Source: Lathyrus oleraceus | Lineage: Eukaryota > Streptophyta > Magnoliopsida > Fabales > Fabaceae | Length of the DNA: 64,000 nucleotides | Reading direction: 5' to 3' | Assembly (NCBI RefSeq): GCF_024323335.1 | Contig: NC_066581.1 | Location: 224,782,039-224,846,038, forward strand | Part shown: piece after piece, positions 44,639 to 55,073 of the stretch | How the letters are laid out: each line of letters begins with the position of its first letter | How positions within the stretch are numbered: position 1 is the stretch's first letter | Program-made: the position numbers and the translations under genes | Notes under the pieces: model-generated | Database searches by the model: none | Told to the model about the DNA's origin: nothing | The model's input: the letters and a program-made list of their open reading frames with translations, nothing else

Positions 44639-45600
44639 ATGAGAAGGCCCGGTTTGAAGGACGATGTCGCTTATGGCTTCTTTGACCCAGAGATCAGTGG
44701 GCTGAAGGATATGATAGCATTGATTGCGCCCGACCATGTGGGGATGTTTCGTGAGATGTATGGGGGTATTCTGAAGATGGTTTTCAGACTCACTGACAGA
44801 GATAGGAGCGCCATTCATACTCTTCTCCAGTTCTATGATCCTGGTTTGAGATGTTTTGTCTTCCCAGATTACTTACTTGGGCCTCTGATGGAGGATTATG
44901 CAGATATCTTGGGCATTCAGATCAGGAATCAGGTTCCTTTCTATGCTACAAAGGAAGAGCCTGATATTGTTGGGATTTCCCGTGCTCTTTGTTTGAGTCC
45001 GGAGATGGTTAAGGGGAGTCTGAAAGAGAAGGGGAAGTTGCCTGGTTTTCATCTGAGTTTCCTAGAAGCTAAGGCTAAGGAGCATGCTGAGTTGGGTAAC
45101 TGGAACACAGTATGTGCTTTGATTGCTGCGGGCATTTATGGGATCATTCTGTTTCCCAACCAGAAGAGCTTTGTGGACATTAATGCCATTCGCTTGTTTG
45201 CTCGAGGAAATCATGTTCCTACCTTGATCGGAGATGTCTATTACTCGGTCCATAACCGGAACGAGAAGAGGCGTGGGGGATTGATTCGATGTTGCGCTCA
45301 GTTGCTATTCAAATGGTTTATGGGATATTTGCCTACCAGGGGTGCTTTTGTTCTGCTTGGCCAAAATGTCAATTGGGCAACCAAGCTGATGGGTTTGAGG
45401 GCCAAAGATATAGCTTGGACTCACAGTAGTGGGGTTGGACAGGATTTCATCTGCAGCTGTAGGGGTTTTCCCAATGTGCCACTTATAGGATTTCAGGGTT
45501 GCATTAATTATAACCCGACACTTCTTAAGAGACAGATGGGATTTGCTATGGAGCTTCCTCCGTACAAAAGTGAGGTTCAGGAATCTGTGTACTTCCCAGT
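44639..45600 (+). pseudogene. E4 ORF1, first part (split by E3)
   Basis: Ogre-specific protein of unknown function located before gag. ATG at 44639, then about 320 residues with a predicted globular plant mobile-domain-like region (FRLTDRDRSAIHTLLQFYDP, LGPLMEDYADILGI, GIYGIILFPN). The frame is cut inside a codon at 45600 by E3; the target duplication CCAGT is the last five bases. The second part resumes in the same frame at 57108. The two parts together are about 574 residues. As it stands the protein would end after two LTR-encoded codons. Confidence 0.85.
45596..45600. repeat. Target duplication of E3, left copy
   Basis: CCAGT, repeated at 57103-57107. Confidence 0.96.
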
Positions 45601-46496
45601 TGTCATACGGTGAACTGACTTGGGGTGTTTTGCTTTTTATCGCAATGTCGCGGATAGCAAGAGTCGCCACCGACTTTTCTTTTATCCAATAAGGAAAGGT
45701 GGAAAAGAACAGGAAAGACCTCAATAGATTTTGGGTTCGGGAGGTACATTATACAAAGGGAAGGTGTTAGCACCCTTTGTATCCATGGTTATCCATGGGC
45801 TCTTAATTACTGGATCACTTATATTTTTGTCTGAAAAGTGTCGGTGAATTGCTTAAAAAATGTTTGAAAGAGAGTTTAACTTTGTAATGATTCTCGTATG
45901 AATGTATACAAAGTATTTATCTCATTTGATTTTGAAAATGGTTTAGAAAAATATAACTCGGTAATGATTCTAGTATGAATGTATACCAAGTGGTGATTTT
46001 CTAGGATTTGTAAAGTGTAAAGTGTGAGGGGTGGAAAATGTTTTAGGTTATGATCCAGTAATTGAGAGTTATACCTTCCTGAGGTCGTTATGGGCATTTC
46101 CTATCCTTATGAGGGTAAAACTGTCCTTACTATTGAGAAGTAAGTAATCTTACCCTTTGGATGTTTAAGGGTCACCGTAGGGTCATCGATAGGTCATTGA
46201 AGGCAACAGTTGTAAGGATACCTTAGCATTCGAAGGGACGATCATCATTTAACCGTAGGCTGCACCGAAGGGTCATCGAGGGACAAAATCGTATTTCGAA
46301 GGCAACATCCGAGGGACCATGATTTATTTTATGATGATTTAATCGAAGGGGCTTTGCTAAGTGTATCCCTACATTCGCGGGACATGACCGTTATACCGTA
46401 ATACCGTAGGGCAGTAAAGAGAGGTCTAAGATCACTTATTTAAAGGCAATATTTTAAAGTCAATTAGGTAATTAGGACGAGCCTCCATATTAAAAT

Positions 46497-46556
46497 CAAT
46501 ACATTAAAATTAATACATTAAAATTAATACATTAAAATTAACACATTAAAATTAAT
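46497..46556. repeat. 14-bp tandem repeat in E3 LTR, copy-number variable
   Basis: ACATTAAAATTAAT repeated. The right LTR (55975-56042) has one more unit, which explains the 14-bp length difference. Confidence 0.9.
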
Positions 46557-46804
46557 TAAGTAATTTAGGGTGAGTCTCCACAAGGGTATCCCACAAATAA
46601 AGTGGAAGACCTAACGGCAATCTTTTCCTGGGACATGTGAACCTTGGCAAAATTCAGCAAACGGGTTAGAATACCAAATCGGGGTGTAATCGAAGATTAC
46701 ACCGCAAAAGAAAATACAGCAGCATGAATGTCAGGCAAAACAGTGCATAATTAACATAGAATAGATCAGATACGCATAGGACATAACAAACAAAATATTA
46801 GCGA

Positions 46805-46880
46805 CTGTCCCGTTCGCCTCTGCCTCGCCTAGCGAGGGCCTAGCGAATACTCGCTACATGCTCGCTTAGCGATGTGCTAG
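46805..46880. repeat. Hairpin cluster CTCGCCTAGCGAG in E3 LTR
   Basis: CCTCGCCTAGCGAGG, TAGCGAATACTCGCTA and TCGCTTAGCGA follow one another; same in the right LTR at about 56290-56368. Confidence 0.85.
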
Positions 46881-47289
46881 CGAGCGGCTGCGGGTTTTGA
46901 ATTTCAGAACAGCATGACTTCAACCTGCGGCATGGCTTATGGCATCCAACACATAATTATACGGTTCAGCATTCACAATATTCAGGCACACTTAAATTCA
47001 CATGCAAAACCTCAAATATGTTTATGAATTCAATTATAATATCACATGCAAGTTAAGAACATAAAGCGGTATCACATGCAAATTAAGAAAATAAAGCGAT
47101 AATAGTAATGCAAACCTGTTTGCAATCGAATTGCAACCTTGAATTGGCGAGCCGGATTGAGTTGGGCGGTGGTAGCTTCGGAGCGGAGGAGCGGCCTTCA
47201 GGGTTTCTAAAGTAGCCTCCAGGGTTTTTGTGCCAGGGTTTTCGTCTGTCTCCCTCTGTTTTTCGTCCTCTTTTCATTACTGAAGTGCT

Positions 47290-47300
47290 GGTATTTATAA
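47290..47300 (-). promoter_or_regulatory. TATA box in E3 3' LTR
   Basis: TTATAAATACC on the minus strand, same as in the 5' LTR at 56777-56787. Confidence 0.6.
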
Positions 47301-47365
47301 TGCCCTTTTTCATGACCTAATGGGCTCAGAACGAAGCCCGAAAATTTTTTGTTGTCTGTCAGCCT

Positions 47366-47478
47366 CGCTAGGCGAGCTGGTAGCGAACGTTTGCTTCGCT
47401 AGGCGAGCGTGTAGCGAACGTTCGCTAGGCGAGCATGTAGCGAACGTAACGTTCGCTAGGCGAGCGTGTAGCGAACAG
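47366..47478. repeat. GTTCGCTA..TAGCGAAC hairpin repeats in E3 U3
   Basis: Four units of GCTAGGCGAGCGTGTAGCGAAC and variants, upstream of the minus-strand TATA box. Right LTR copy at about 56853-56965. Confidence 0.88.
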
Positions 47479-47615
47479 GCCAGTTTGGGCCATTTTCTGG
47501 ATTGGGCCATTCGTGAGCTGGGCCTTTGTCCCTTTAAGATCAGTGTCATAAAATGAGTCGGAATGCCCCTGAAAAATGTCTTGAAATATTAATGGGCAAA
47601 TTTTGGGGTATGACA

Positions 47616-47628
47616 GCTGCCCCTGTTC
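47616..47628 (-). other. E3 polypurine tract
   Basis: GAACAGGGGCAGC on the minus strand directly before the 3' LTR. Confidence 0.75.
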
Positions 47629-47778
47629 AATATTCTTGAACCGAGAGAGTTAGGATGGCGTGCATGCCATTCGTGGTCTGGAGGTGGAAGATTATTAAAC
47701 ACTAGAATGCCCCCAAAAATTTGCACTTGTCAATTAGTCTTGACGGAGATGGGCTTAAAGATGCCATCCAGGAAATTT

Positions 47779-50285
47779 GATGATGAAAGCTTCAGATTGC
47801 GCCGTACATTAGGCCAATTTGAAGACATGGGCGCCACACTGGGTCGTACGTTAGACCGAATAATGAGTCATCCATTAGGCTGTTGACTTCGCTGGGGAGT
47901 CGGAGTGTGTCATATGCTGCTGGGGATAAAGGATCAGAATGGATCATGCGCTATATCGTATCTGAGTTGAAGAGAGGGCCGTACGTTAGGCTGTGTCTGA
48001 TGATGAAAGGGGGTAGTCGTACACTAGACTACACTTCAGAAATGTACCTTACACTAGGTAGCATCTGAGGAGACGAAGGTCTAATTGGGTCGTACATTAG
48101 ACCGTATCTGAGCAGAATGAGCCGTCCATTAGGCTGAATCTGATGATAAAAGGGGGTAGTCGTACACTAGACTACACTTCAGAAATGTACCGTACACTAG
48201 GTAGCATCTGAGGAGACGAAGGTCTAATTGGGTCGTACATTAGACCGTATCTGAGCAGAATGAGCCGTCCATTAGGCTGAATCTGATGATAAAAGGGGGT
48301 AGTCGTACACTAGACTACACTTCAGAAATGTACCGTACACTAGGTAGCATCTGAGGAGACGAAGGTCTAATTGGGTCGTACATTAGACCGTATCTGAGCA
48401 GAATGAGCCGTCCATTAGGCTGAATCTGATGATAAAAGGGGGTAGTCGTACACTAGACTACACTTCAGAAATGTACCGTACACTAGGTATCATCTGAGGA
48501 GACGAAGGTCCAATTGGGTCGTACATTAGACCGTATCTGAGCAGACTGAGCCGTCCATTAGGCTGAATCTGATGATAAAAAGGGGGTAGTCGTACACTAG
48601 ACTACACTTCAGAAATGTACCGTACACTAGGTAGCATCTGAGGAGACGAAGGTCAAATTGGGTCGTACATTAGACCGTATCTGAGCAGAATGAGCCGTCC
48701 ATTAGGCTGAATCTGATGATAAAAGGGGGTAGTCGTACACTAGACTACACTTCAGAAATGTACCGTACACTAGGTAGCATCTGAGAAGATGAAGGTTTAA
48801 CTTGGTCGTACATTAAACCATATCTGAGCAGAATGAGCCGTCCATTAGGCTAAATCTGATGATAAAAGGGGGTAGTCGTACACTAGACTACACTTCAGAA
48901 ATGTACCGTACACTAGGTAGCATCTGAGAAGATGAAGGTTTAACTTGGTCGTACATTAAACCATATATGAGCAGACTGAGTCGTCCATTAGGCTGAATCT
49001 GATGATAAAAAGGGGGTAGTCGTACACTAGACTACACTTCAGAAATGTACCATACACTAGGTAGCATCGAAGGTCAAATTGGGTCGTACATTAGACCGTA
49101 TCTGAGCAGAATGAGCCGTCCATTAGGCTGAATCTGATGATAAAAAAGGGGGTAGTCGTACACTAGACTACACTTCAGAAATGTACCGTACACTAGGTAG
49201 CATCTGAGGACTTGACGGTCTAACTTGGTCGTACATTAGACTGTCACTGAGCAGAATCTGGTCTAACTTGGTCGTACATTAGACTGTATCTGGGCAGAAT
49301 CCGAGGACTTGACGGTCTAACTTGGTCGTACATTAGACTGTCACTGAGCAGAATCTGGTCTAACTTGGTCGCACATTAGACTGTATCTGGGCAGAATCCG
49401 AGGACTGGACGGTCTAACTTGGTCGTACATTAGACTGTCACTGCGCAGAATCTGGTCTAACTTGGTCGTACATTAGACTGTATCTGGGCAGAATCCGAGG
49501 ACTTGACGGTCTAACTTGGTCGCACATTAGACTGTCACTGAGCAGAATCTGGTCTAACTTGGTCGTACATTAGACTGTATCTGAGCAGAATCCGAGGACT
49601 TGACGGTCTAACTTGGTCGCACATTAGACTGTCACTGAGCAGAATCTGGTCTAACTTGGTCGTACATTAGACTGTATCTGAGCAGAATCCGAGGACTTGA
49701 CGGTCTAACTTGGTCGCACATTAGACTGTCACTGAGCAGAATCTGGTCTAACTTGGTCGTACATTAGACGGTATCTGAGCAGAATCCGAGGACTTGACGG
49801 TCTAACTTGGTCGCACATTAGACTGTCACTGAGCAGAATCTGGTCTAACTTGGTCGTACATTAGACTATATCTGGGCAGAATCCGAGGACTTGACGGTCT
49901 AACTTGGTCGCACATTAGACTGTCTTTGCAGAATCTGACTTGAAGGTCTAACTTGGTCGTACATTAGACTGTCTTTGAGTGGTATTTGAAGATTTGAAGG
50001 TCTAACTTGGTCGTACATTAGACTGTATTTGAGTGGCCTCTGAGGACTTGAAGGTCTAACTTGGTCGTACATTAGACTGTATTTGAGTGGCCTCTGAGGA
50101 CTTGAAGGTCTAACTTGGTCGTACATTAGACTGTATGTGAGTTGTTGAAGGTCAGAATGGATCGTACGCTAGATCGCATCTGAGTTGTTGAAGGTTAGAA
50201 TGGATCGTACGCTAGATCGTATCTGAGTGGAAGGAGTCATTTGTTGAGCTGAATCAGAATGAACCGTACGCTAGGCTATATCTGA
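47779..50285. repeat. E3 3' tandem array with covarying mini-hairpins
   Basis: About 2.5 kb. From 48009 to 49148 a 143-bp unit (136-144) is repeated about eight times; each unit is made of four related monomers. From 49206 to 49920 a ~97-bp unit of two monomers is repeated, then ~57-bp units to 50130, then singles. All monomers share a core of the form stem-GTACRYTA-stem, and the stem differs between monomers but stays complementary. The place, beside the 3' LTR, is the known hypervariable region of Ogre elements. Confidence 0.93.
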
Positions 50286-51561
50286 TAGTATTTGTATATG
50301 TTGTATTTGCAATAAATGTCTGGGATGGGCTTATAGATGCCATCGTTAGGAGGATGTCAGAATGAATGGTGACATGGAGTATATCTGAAAGATATAGTTG
50401 AATCCTGAATGTAATTGATAAGGATGCCCGTCTGAATGGACCTTTGTTTTGATTGTATCAAGAGGATAATTAACCTGAAAAATAAAGTTAGCTTCATGCC
50501 ATGTCATGATGCATGAGATGCAAATGTTGTATGCATGCGAAATGATGTAATGAGTGAATTATGCGTCTGGAATAAATGAGAGCATTGTATACATGTATAT
50601 GTTATGGAATGATGTAATGTATATGATGCGGAATGAACATTGTATGTAGGTATGTGATGTGAAGTGATGTAATGAATGCACTATGTGTCTGAAACGTTCT
50701 TCCAGGGGACTCTACTGGGGAAATAAATCTCAGTCTTCTGGTCGGAGATATTTGTATTGATGACCCTTCCTTAGCTAGGGGTATTTGACTTCTGTCTGAT
50801 GGTAGAAGATATTCAACCGAGCCTGGCTGAGGGTAGAAGAGATGACCAGTATGTCTGGTGATGCCGACCTCTGCTGGGCAATAGCTGGTTCTTGTTGGGG
50901 AATAGAATTAGCAACGGATTCATTGGGAAGCATGATTAGACCTTCTCCTCGATCCTGAAGTCGTGTAGTAATTGCTATTACTATTCTAGGCATGTATTTT
51001 TGGTAAACATTGATCATATTCAAATGCATATATCAATTCAAGTTAAATCAATGGACGTTTACGCAAACAAAACAGAGAAAGTAAAACAAAAGCATCTTTT
51101 TGGAAATGAAATTGTATTGATTTTGAAAGAGGGCCTATAAATAGGCAATTTGAGTACAAGGAGACAGAAATCCTAGTAAGAGGAAATTGCCGAGAAAACA
51201 AAGAAAAAGCTATGCAGGAAAAGTCCTGTTGATTTTAAATCCACTACCGTCATTATGTCTTCAAGCATCTCATCTCCTGCTGTCGGATAGAAGTGATTGG
51301 CTTGTTCGGTCCCTTGAAACTTGGGTGAAGCTGACAGAGAACGGGGCATAGTCATACGCTTTAATCCCTAATTTTTGCCTGGACCGCCTTTTCAGGTTTT
51401 CAGTCCACCGGGATACTCTTTTTTGCTCAAGCCGCCTTTTCAGGTTTTCGACTTGCCGGGTGTACGTCTTTATATGTTTATCCCTAATTTTTGCCCGAAC
51501 CCTTTTGGTTCGCCGGGATGCCCTTACTTTTGCCAAGCTACGTCGACCTAGCGGGTCTCTT
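50286..51561. other. E3 3' untranslated spacer
   Basis: No gene. Two ~60-bp copies of a block with CCGCCTTTTCAGGTTTTC lie at 51380-51450. A TATA-like GCCTATAAATAGGC palindrome is at ~51132-51145. Confidence 0.6.
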
Positions 51562-52890
51562 TTATGCGTAGTATTTTTTGACTATGTCTGCGTTCACGGG
51601 ATGCGGGAATTCTTCGCCATCCATTGTAGCAAGCATCATGGCTCCACCAGAGAATACCTTCTTAACTACAAATGGCCCTTCGTGTGTGGGAGTCCATTTG
51701 CCTCTGGGATCACCTTGTGGTAGAATGATACGCTTTATTACCAAGTCGCCAATTTGATACACCTGTCTCTTGACCTCTTTGTTAAATGCCTGGGTCATGC
51801 GCTTCTGAAATATCTGCCCATGACAAACAGCCGCAAGTCTCTCTTCATCAATCAAATTTATCTGATCGAGTCGAGTTCGAATCCATTCATCCTCATCTAA
51901 GTCTGCATCTTTCATAATTCTTAGAGAGGGCATCTGAATTTCCACTGGTAAAACGGCTTCCATTCCATAGACTAAAGAGAAAGGGGTTGCCCCTATCGAA
52001 GTGCGGTAACCATGAAGAGCAAAAGGTAACATCTCCTGCCGGTCTTTGTATGTTACTGTTATATTCTTGATATTGTTAGCAGCCTCCACGGCGCCGTTCG
52101 TCTTTGGCCGGTACGGAGAAGAGTTGTGGTGCTTTATTTTGAACTGCGTGTAGAGTTCAGTTTAGTACCATTATCAGTGATAACTCTCTCAGGAGACAGC
52201 AGGTTTCTCAAGTAGATATTTGATAGAATCCATCTTAGAAATCAATAAAGTGGTATGATTCAACATATACTGTCTTAGTCGGCGAGCAGCCTAAGCCAAA
52301 GCACAGTAAGCTTTCTCGAGCTGTGAGTATCTTGTTTCACAGTCGGTACCTTTTGCTAAGGCAGTGTATGGCATGCTCTTTTCGACCAGACTCGTCATGT
52401 TGCCCCAGCACACCCTATTGAATTTTCTAACACGGTCAAATACATAATTAGAGGTCTTCCTTCAACTTGTAGCATTAGAATTGGAGGTTCTTGGAGATAT
52501 TTCTTGATTTTGTCATTCATCATTCCATACCATCTCTTGATTTTTCTTTTTTGGTAATTTGAAGATGGGTTTGCAGGTAGCAGTCAAATGTGGGATGAAT
52601 CGGGCAATGTAATTCGAGTGCCCCAAGAAACCTCTGACTTCTTTCTTGTCTATTTCAGTACCCATTGCAATTTCAATTGATTCCTCCTGCGGATGTATGG
52701 TCTTTTCTTCTTGTAGTAACAGTCTGACAAGTTCACCAGGGACTTCACAATCTTCCTCGCTTCCATCCTCGGCTTGGTAGATCGGATTTTCAAAGTCATA
52801 ATGAACAGTAGCAGAACTATTATCAACAGGATCCAGAGTGGATATGGATCGGAAAACTGTTACGTGCGTGTGTGCAAGAAAACATAGCTT
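51562..52890 (-). pseudogene. E3 pol relic: RT end, RNase H piece, integrase C-terminus
   Basis: Read on the minus strand from ~52800: pre-RT segment (DFENPIYQAEDGSEEDCEVPGE), then at 52637-52647 a direct jump into the RT end (GFLGHSNYIARFIPHL), then pieces of RNase H (ETRYSQLEKAYCALA, RRLRQYMLNHTTLL), then a jump into the integrase core (ERVITDNGTKLN) and the open 175-residue C-terminus 52089-51562 (FALHGYRTSIGATPFSLVYG, KYYA end). Protease and the RT active site are absent; stops and shifts break the rest. Confidence 0.88.
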
Positions 52891-53059
52891 GTTTTGAAAA
52901 AAATGACAGGAAAGATAAAGAGCGCAATATTTGAATGCAAAAAGTCCATTGATTTATTGAATATGAATATGCTTATGAAATGACAAAACCCTTGAAAAAT
53001 TAGCTATTATGCCCCGGGTATAGACACAATGCTTTGAAACACAAAAATAACAATAACAA
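52891..53059 (-). other. E3 gap between gag and pol (Ogre intron position)
   Basis: About 170 bp, AT-rich, starting with the gag stop. It lies where Ogre elements have an intron between protease and RT. Confidence 0.5.
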
Positions 53060-54169
53060 TTACTCCTGACTAAAGGAAATCGGGATAGTGTCTTCAGCCT
53101 TCCAATTATTGGGTCCGTCACCAATTGTTGGGAAAATCCAGCTATCCAAGTCATAATCGTTATCAGTATCTTCCACAGCATTGACAGTCTCGTCATGATT
53201 AGGCAGAGGGGCAGTGATGCCATTAGGAGTCTCCGGAGGATCAAAGATAGTCGCCTGTATCTTCCCACTTCGAATGCCACTTTCAACATGTTCACCTGTT
53301 AATATAAGTTCAGTGAAACCCAATGAGGAACTCCTCAATAGATGGCTGTAGAATGGGCCAGTCAGTGTGCTCATGAACATGTCCACTAATTCTCGATCAG
53401 TCATAGGGGGTTTGACTCTGCCAGCCAAATCTCTCCACTTTTGAGCATATTCTTTGAAACTTTCTTTAGATCCCATAGTCAAATTCTGCAACTGTAGCCG
53501 AGTAGGCGCTAGTTCAGAATTATACTGGTACTGTTTATAGAAAGCAGTTGCTAAATCAGTCCATGTGTGGATGTCAGAGCTCTCGAGCTGATAATACCAC
53601 TCCAATTGTGTGCCAGACAGACTCTCTTGGAAGAAATGGATCCAGAGCTTCTTATTAGTGGTATACGGCTGAATCTTTCTCACGTAAGCTCTCAGATGCA
53701 TCTGAGGACAAGATGCCCCATCATACTGAGTGAAAGCGGGGACCTTGAATTTGCGAGGAATGATCACATCGGAGACTAGACCCAAACTTTCAAAATCCAG
53801 ACCGGGCGCCTTCTGACCTTCCATAGCTAGCATGCGTTCTTCCAGCAACTTGTACTTGCCATCTTTTGGAGAGTACTGTTCATTCTCGTAATCTTCATCG
53901 TCATCCTCAGGGTTGAAAGGATCAGCATTCTCATCTTCTGAATCTGTCTCTGTTTCCTCTTCTTGATCCTTCGGAATTCTGATTTTGATTCCCGCAGCCT
54001 GTCCTTTAAGCCTTCTTCCCGGGTTAATGTAACTCACAGCTTTCTTGTCTTTCTTTTTCTCGAGCAAGAGAGCTTTCAGTTCCTCCTGCCCCCTGGATAA
54101 GTTCAAGATCATCTCCTGGAGTTGAGCATTCTGAGCATGGAGATCCTTGACAGTTTGTTCGAGGTCCAT
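53060..54169 (-). CDS. E3 shortened gag fused to the segment after protease
   Basis: 369 residues from ATG 54169. N-terminal coiled coil (VKDLHAQNAQLQEMILNL), acidic stretch (residues ~60-95), then the conserved gag domain (IPRKFKVPAFTQYDGASCP, WIHFFQESLSGTQLEWY, FKEYAQKWRDLAGRVKPP). After SGKIQA it jumps to a tail (DYDLDSWIFPT, NWKAED) equal to the end of the E4 gag-protease frame. Zinc knuckle and protease are lost, yet the frame stays open. The particle-forming part is kept, so the product could still assemble or mix with gag of complete Ogres; that is inference. Confidence 0.85.
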   Translation of the reverse strand: MDLEQTVKDLHAQNAQLQEMILNLSRGQEELKALLLEKKKDKKAVSYINPGRRLKGQAAGIKIRIPKDQEEETETDSEDENADPFNPEDDDEDYENEQYSPKDGKYKLLEERMLAMEGQKAPGLDFESLGLVSDVIIPRKFKVPAFTQYDGASCPQMHLRAYVRKIQPYTTNKKLWIHFFQESLSGTQLEWYYQLESSDIHTWTDLATAFYKQYQYNSELAPTRLQLQNLTMGSKESFKEYAQKWRDLAGRVKPPMTDRELVDMFMSTLTGPFYSHLLRSSSLGFTELILTGEHVESGIRSGKIQATIFDPPETPNGITAPLPNHDETVNAVEDTDNDYDLDSWIFPTIGDGPNNWKAEDTIPISFSQE

Positions 54170-55050
54170 TTTTCTGTTTCGAGGAAAACCGTGAGAACAC
54201 TGATCCCTTTAGAGTACCTGTTATGCTATGTTATGCTATGCAATGCATGAAATGTTTTCAAGGCCTTTTGGAATTTAACTTTGCATAAACTACCGAAAAG
54301 GGAAACTTTTTTTTTGTTTTTTGTTTTTGTTTTTTTTTTGTTTTTTTTCATACAAAACAGAGCAAAGTTAAATCCCTAAGTCCTTGAAATGGTTAGTACA
54401 ATGTTATGATGTCATGATGTTATGATGTTATGATGTTATGAGGTTAAATAAATAACAAGCACAAGCAAGTCACACAACCATCATTCCTAGGTTTTAAGGC
54501 TTGCATGAGTTCCATAGGTAAGTACCCTCCCCACTGAAGTTTAGTTGGTTCAACCTGTCCTAGAATAGTAACCGGGTTCTAAAAGGATCTCCAATCACTG
54601 ACCTTCCTTTAAGTCCACTTAAGTGCAACGCCAAGTGGTTGACCGAAGCTTCCCTAAAGTCCAATCTCAAGGAGTGTAGTATCGAGTCTCAACCAAGCCC
54701 CAGTCGGAACCGAAGTCAGTTAGCTCACTACTTTCTAATGGCCAGGATAAGTCAATTAGGGTTCTAAAGGTCTGGTTAATGCTTTGATGACACCACGCGG
54801 AAGCCAAATTTTTCCTCAAGTAAACATGAGGAACATCAGGACATCCAAAGTGTCACATTAACCGTAGCCATCATTTTAACCATTCCAGTATACGCCGGAT
54901 AGTCGCGATGATCTATTGCTACTTACCTAAGGTACACTAGATCCGGGTGTAGGATCTTTCACTCAAAAATACCCAAGCAATCCCTTAAAAGTAAATCAGA
55001 CAATTTGGAATAAGTGATCTTGTTTTTAAGGTAACCTCTCTTTTTAAAGT
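54170..55050 (-). other. E3 leader without ORF1
   Basis: About 880 bp, no reading frame; ORF1, present in E4, is missing. A T-rich tract lies at 54308-54350 and a TTATGATG microsatellite at ~54402-54442. Confidence 0.7.
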
Positions 55051-55069
55051 ATCCCCAGCAGAGTCGCCA
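55051..55069 (-). other. E3 primer binding site (tRNA-Arg type)
   Basis: TGGCGACTCTGCTGGGGAT on the minus strand, four bases after the LTR. Confidence 0.9.
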
Positions 55070-55073
55070 GTTC

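Larger units (their letters stand above)
45601..47615 (-). repeat. E3 3' LTR
   Basis: TGTCATAC at the left edge, GTATGACA at the right edge. Has a TATA box at 47290-47300 and two clusters of short hairpins. Confidence 0.95.

Noticed and set aside
49899..50126. Open frame encoding a 19-residue repeat (MYDQVRPSSPQRP...)
   Set aside because: It arises because three ~57-bp array units happen to be a multiple of three. Neighbouring units of 97 and 143 bp break it and there is no start context or domain.
48009..50130. Regular repeats that could suggest a CRISPR array
   Set aside because: The units are continuous tandem repeats without unique spacers, in a plant retroelement.
51562..52089. Stand-alone integrase gene in E3
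   Set aside because: The 175-residue frame is only the C-terminus; the catalytic core upstream is deleted or broken.
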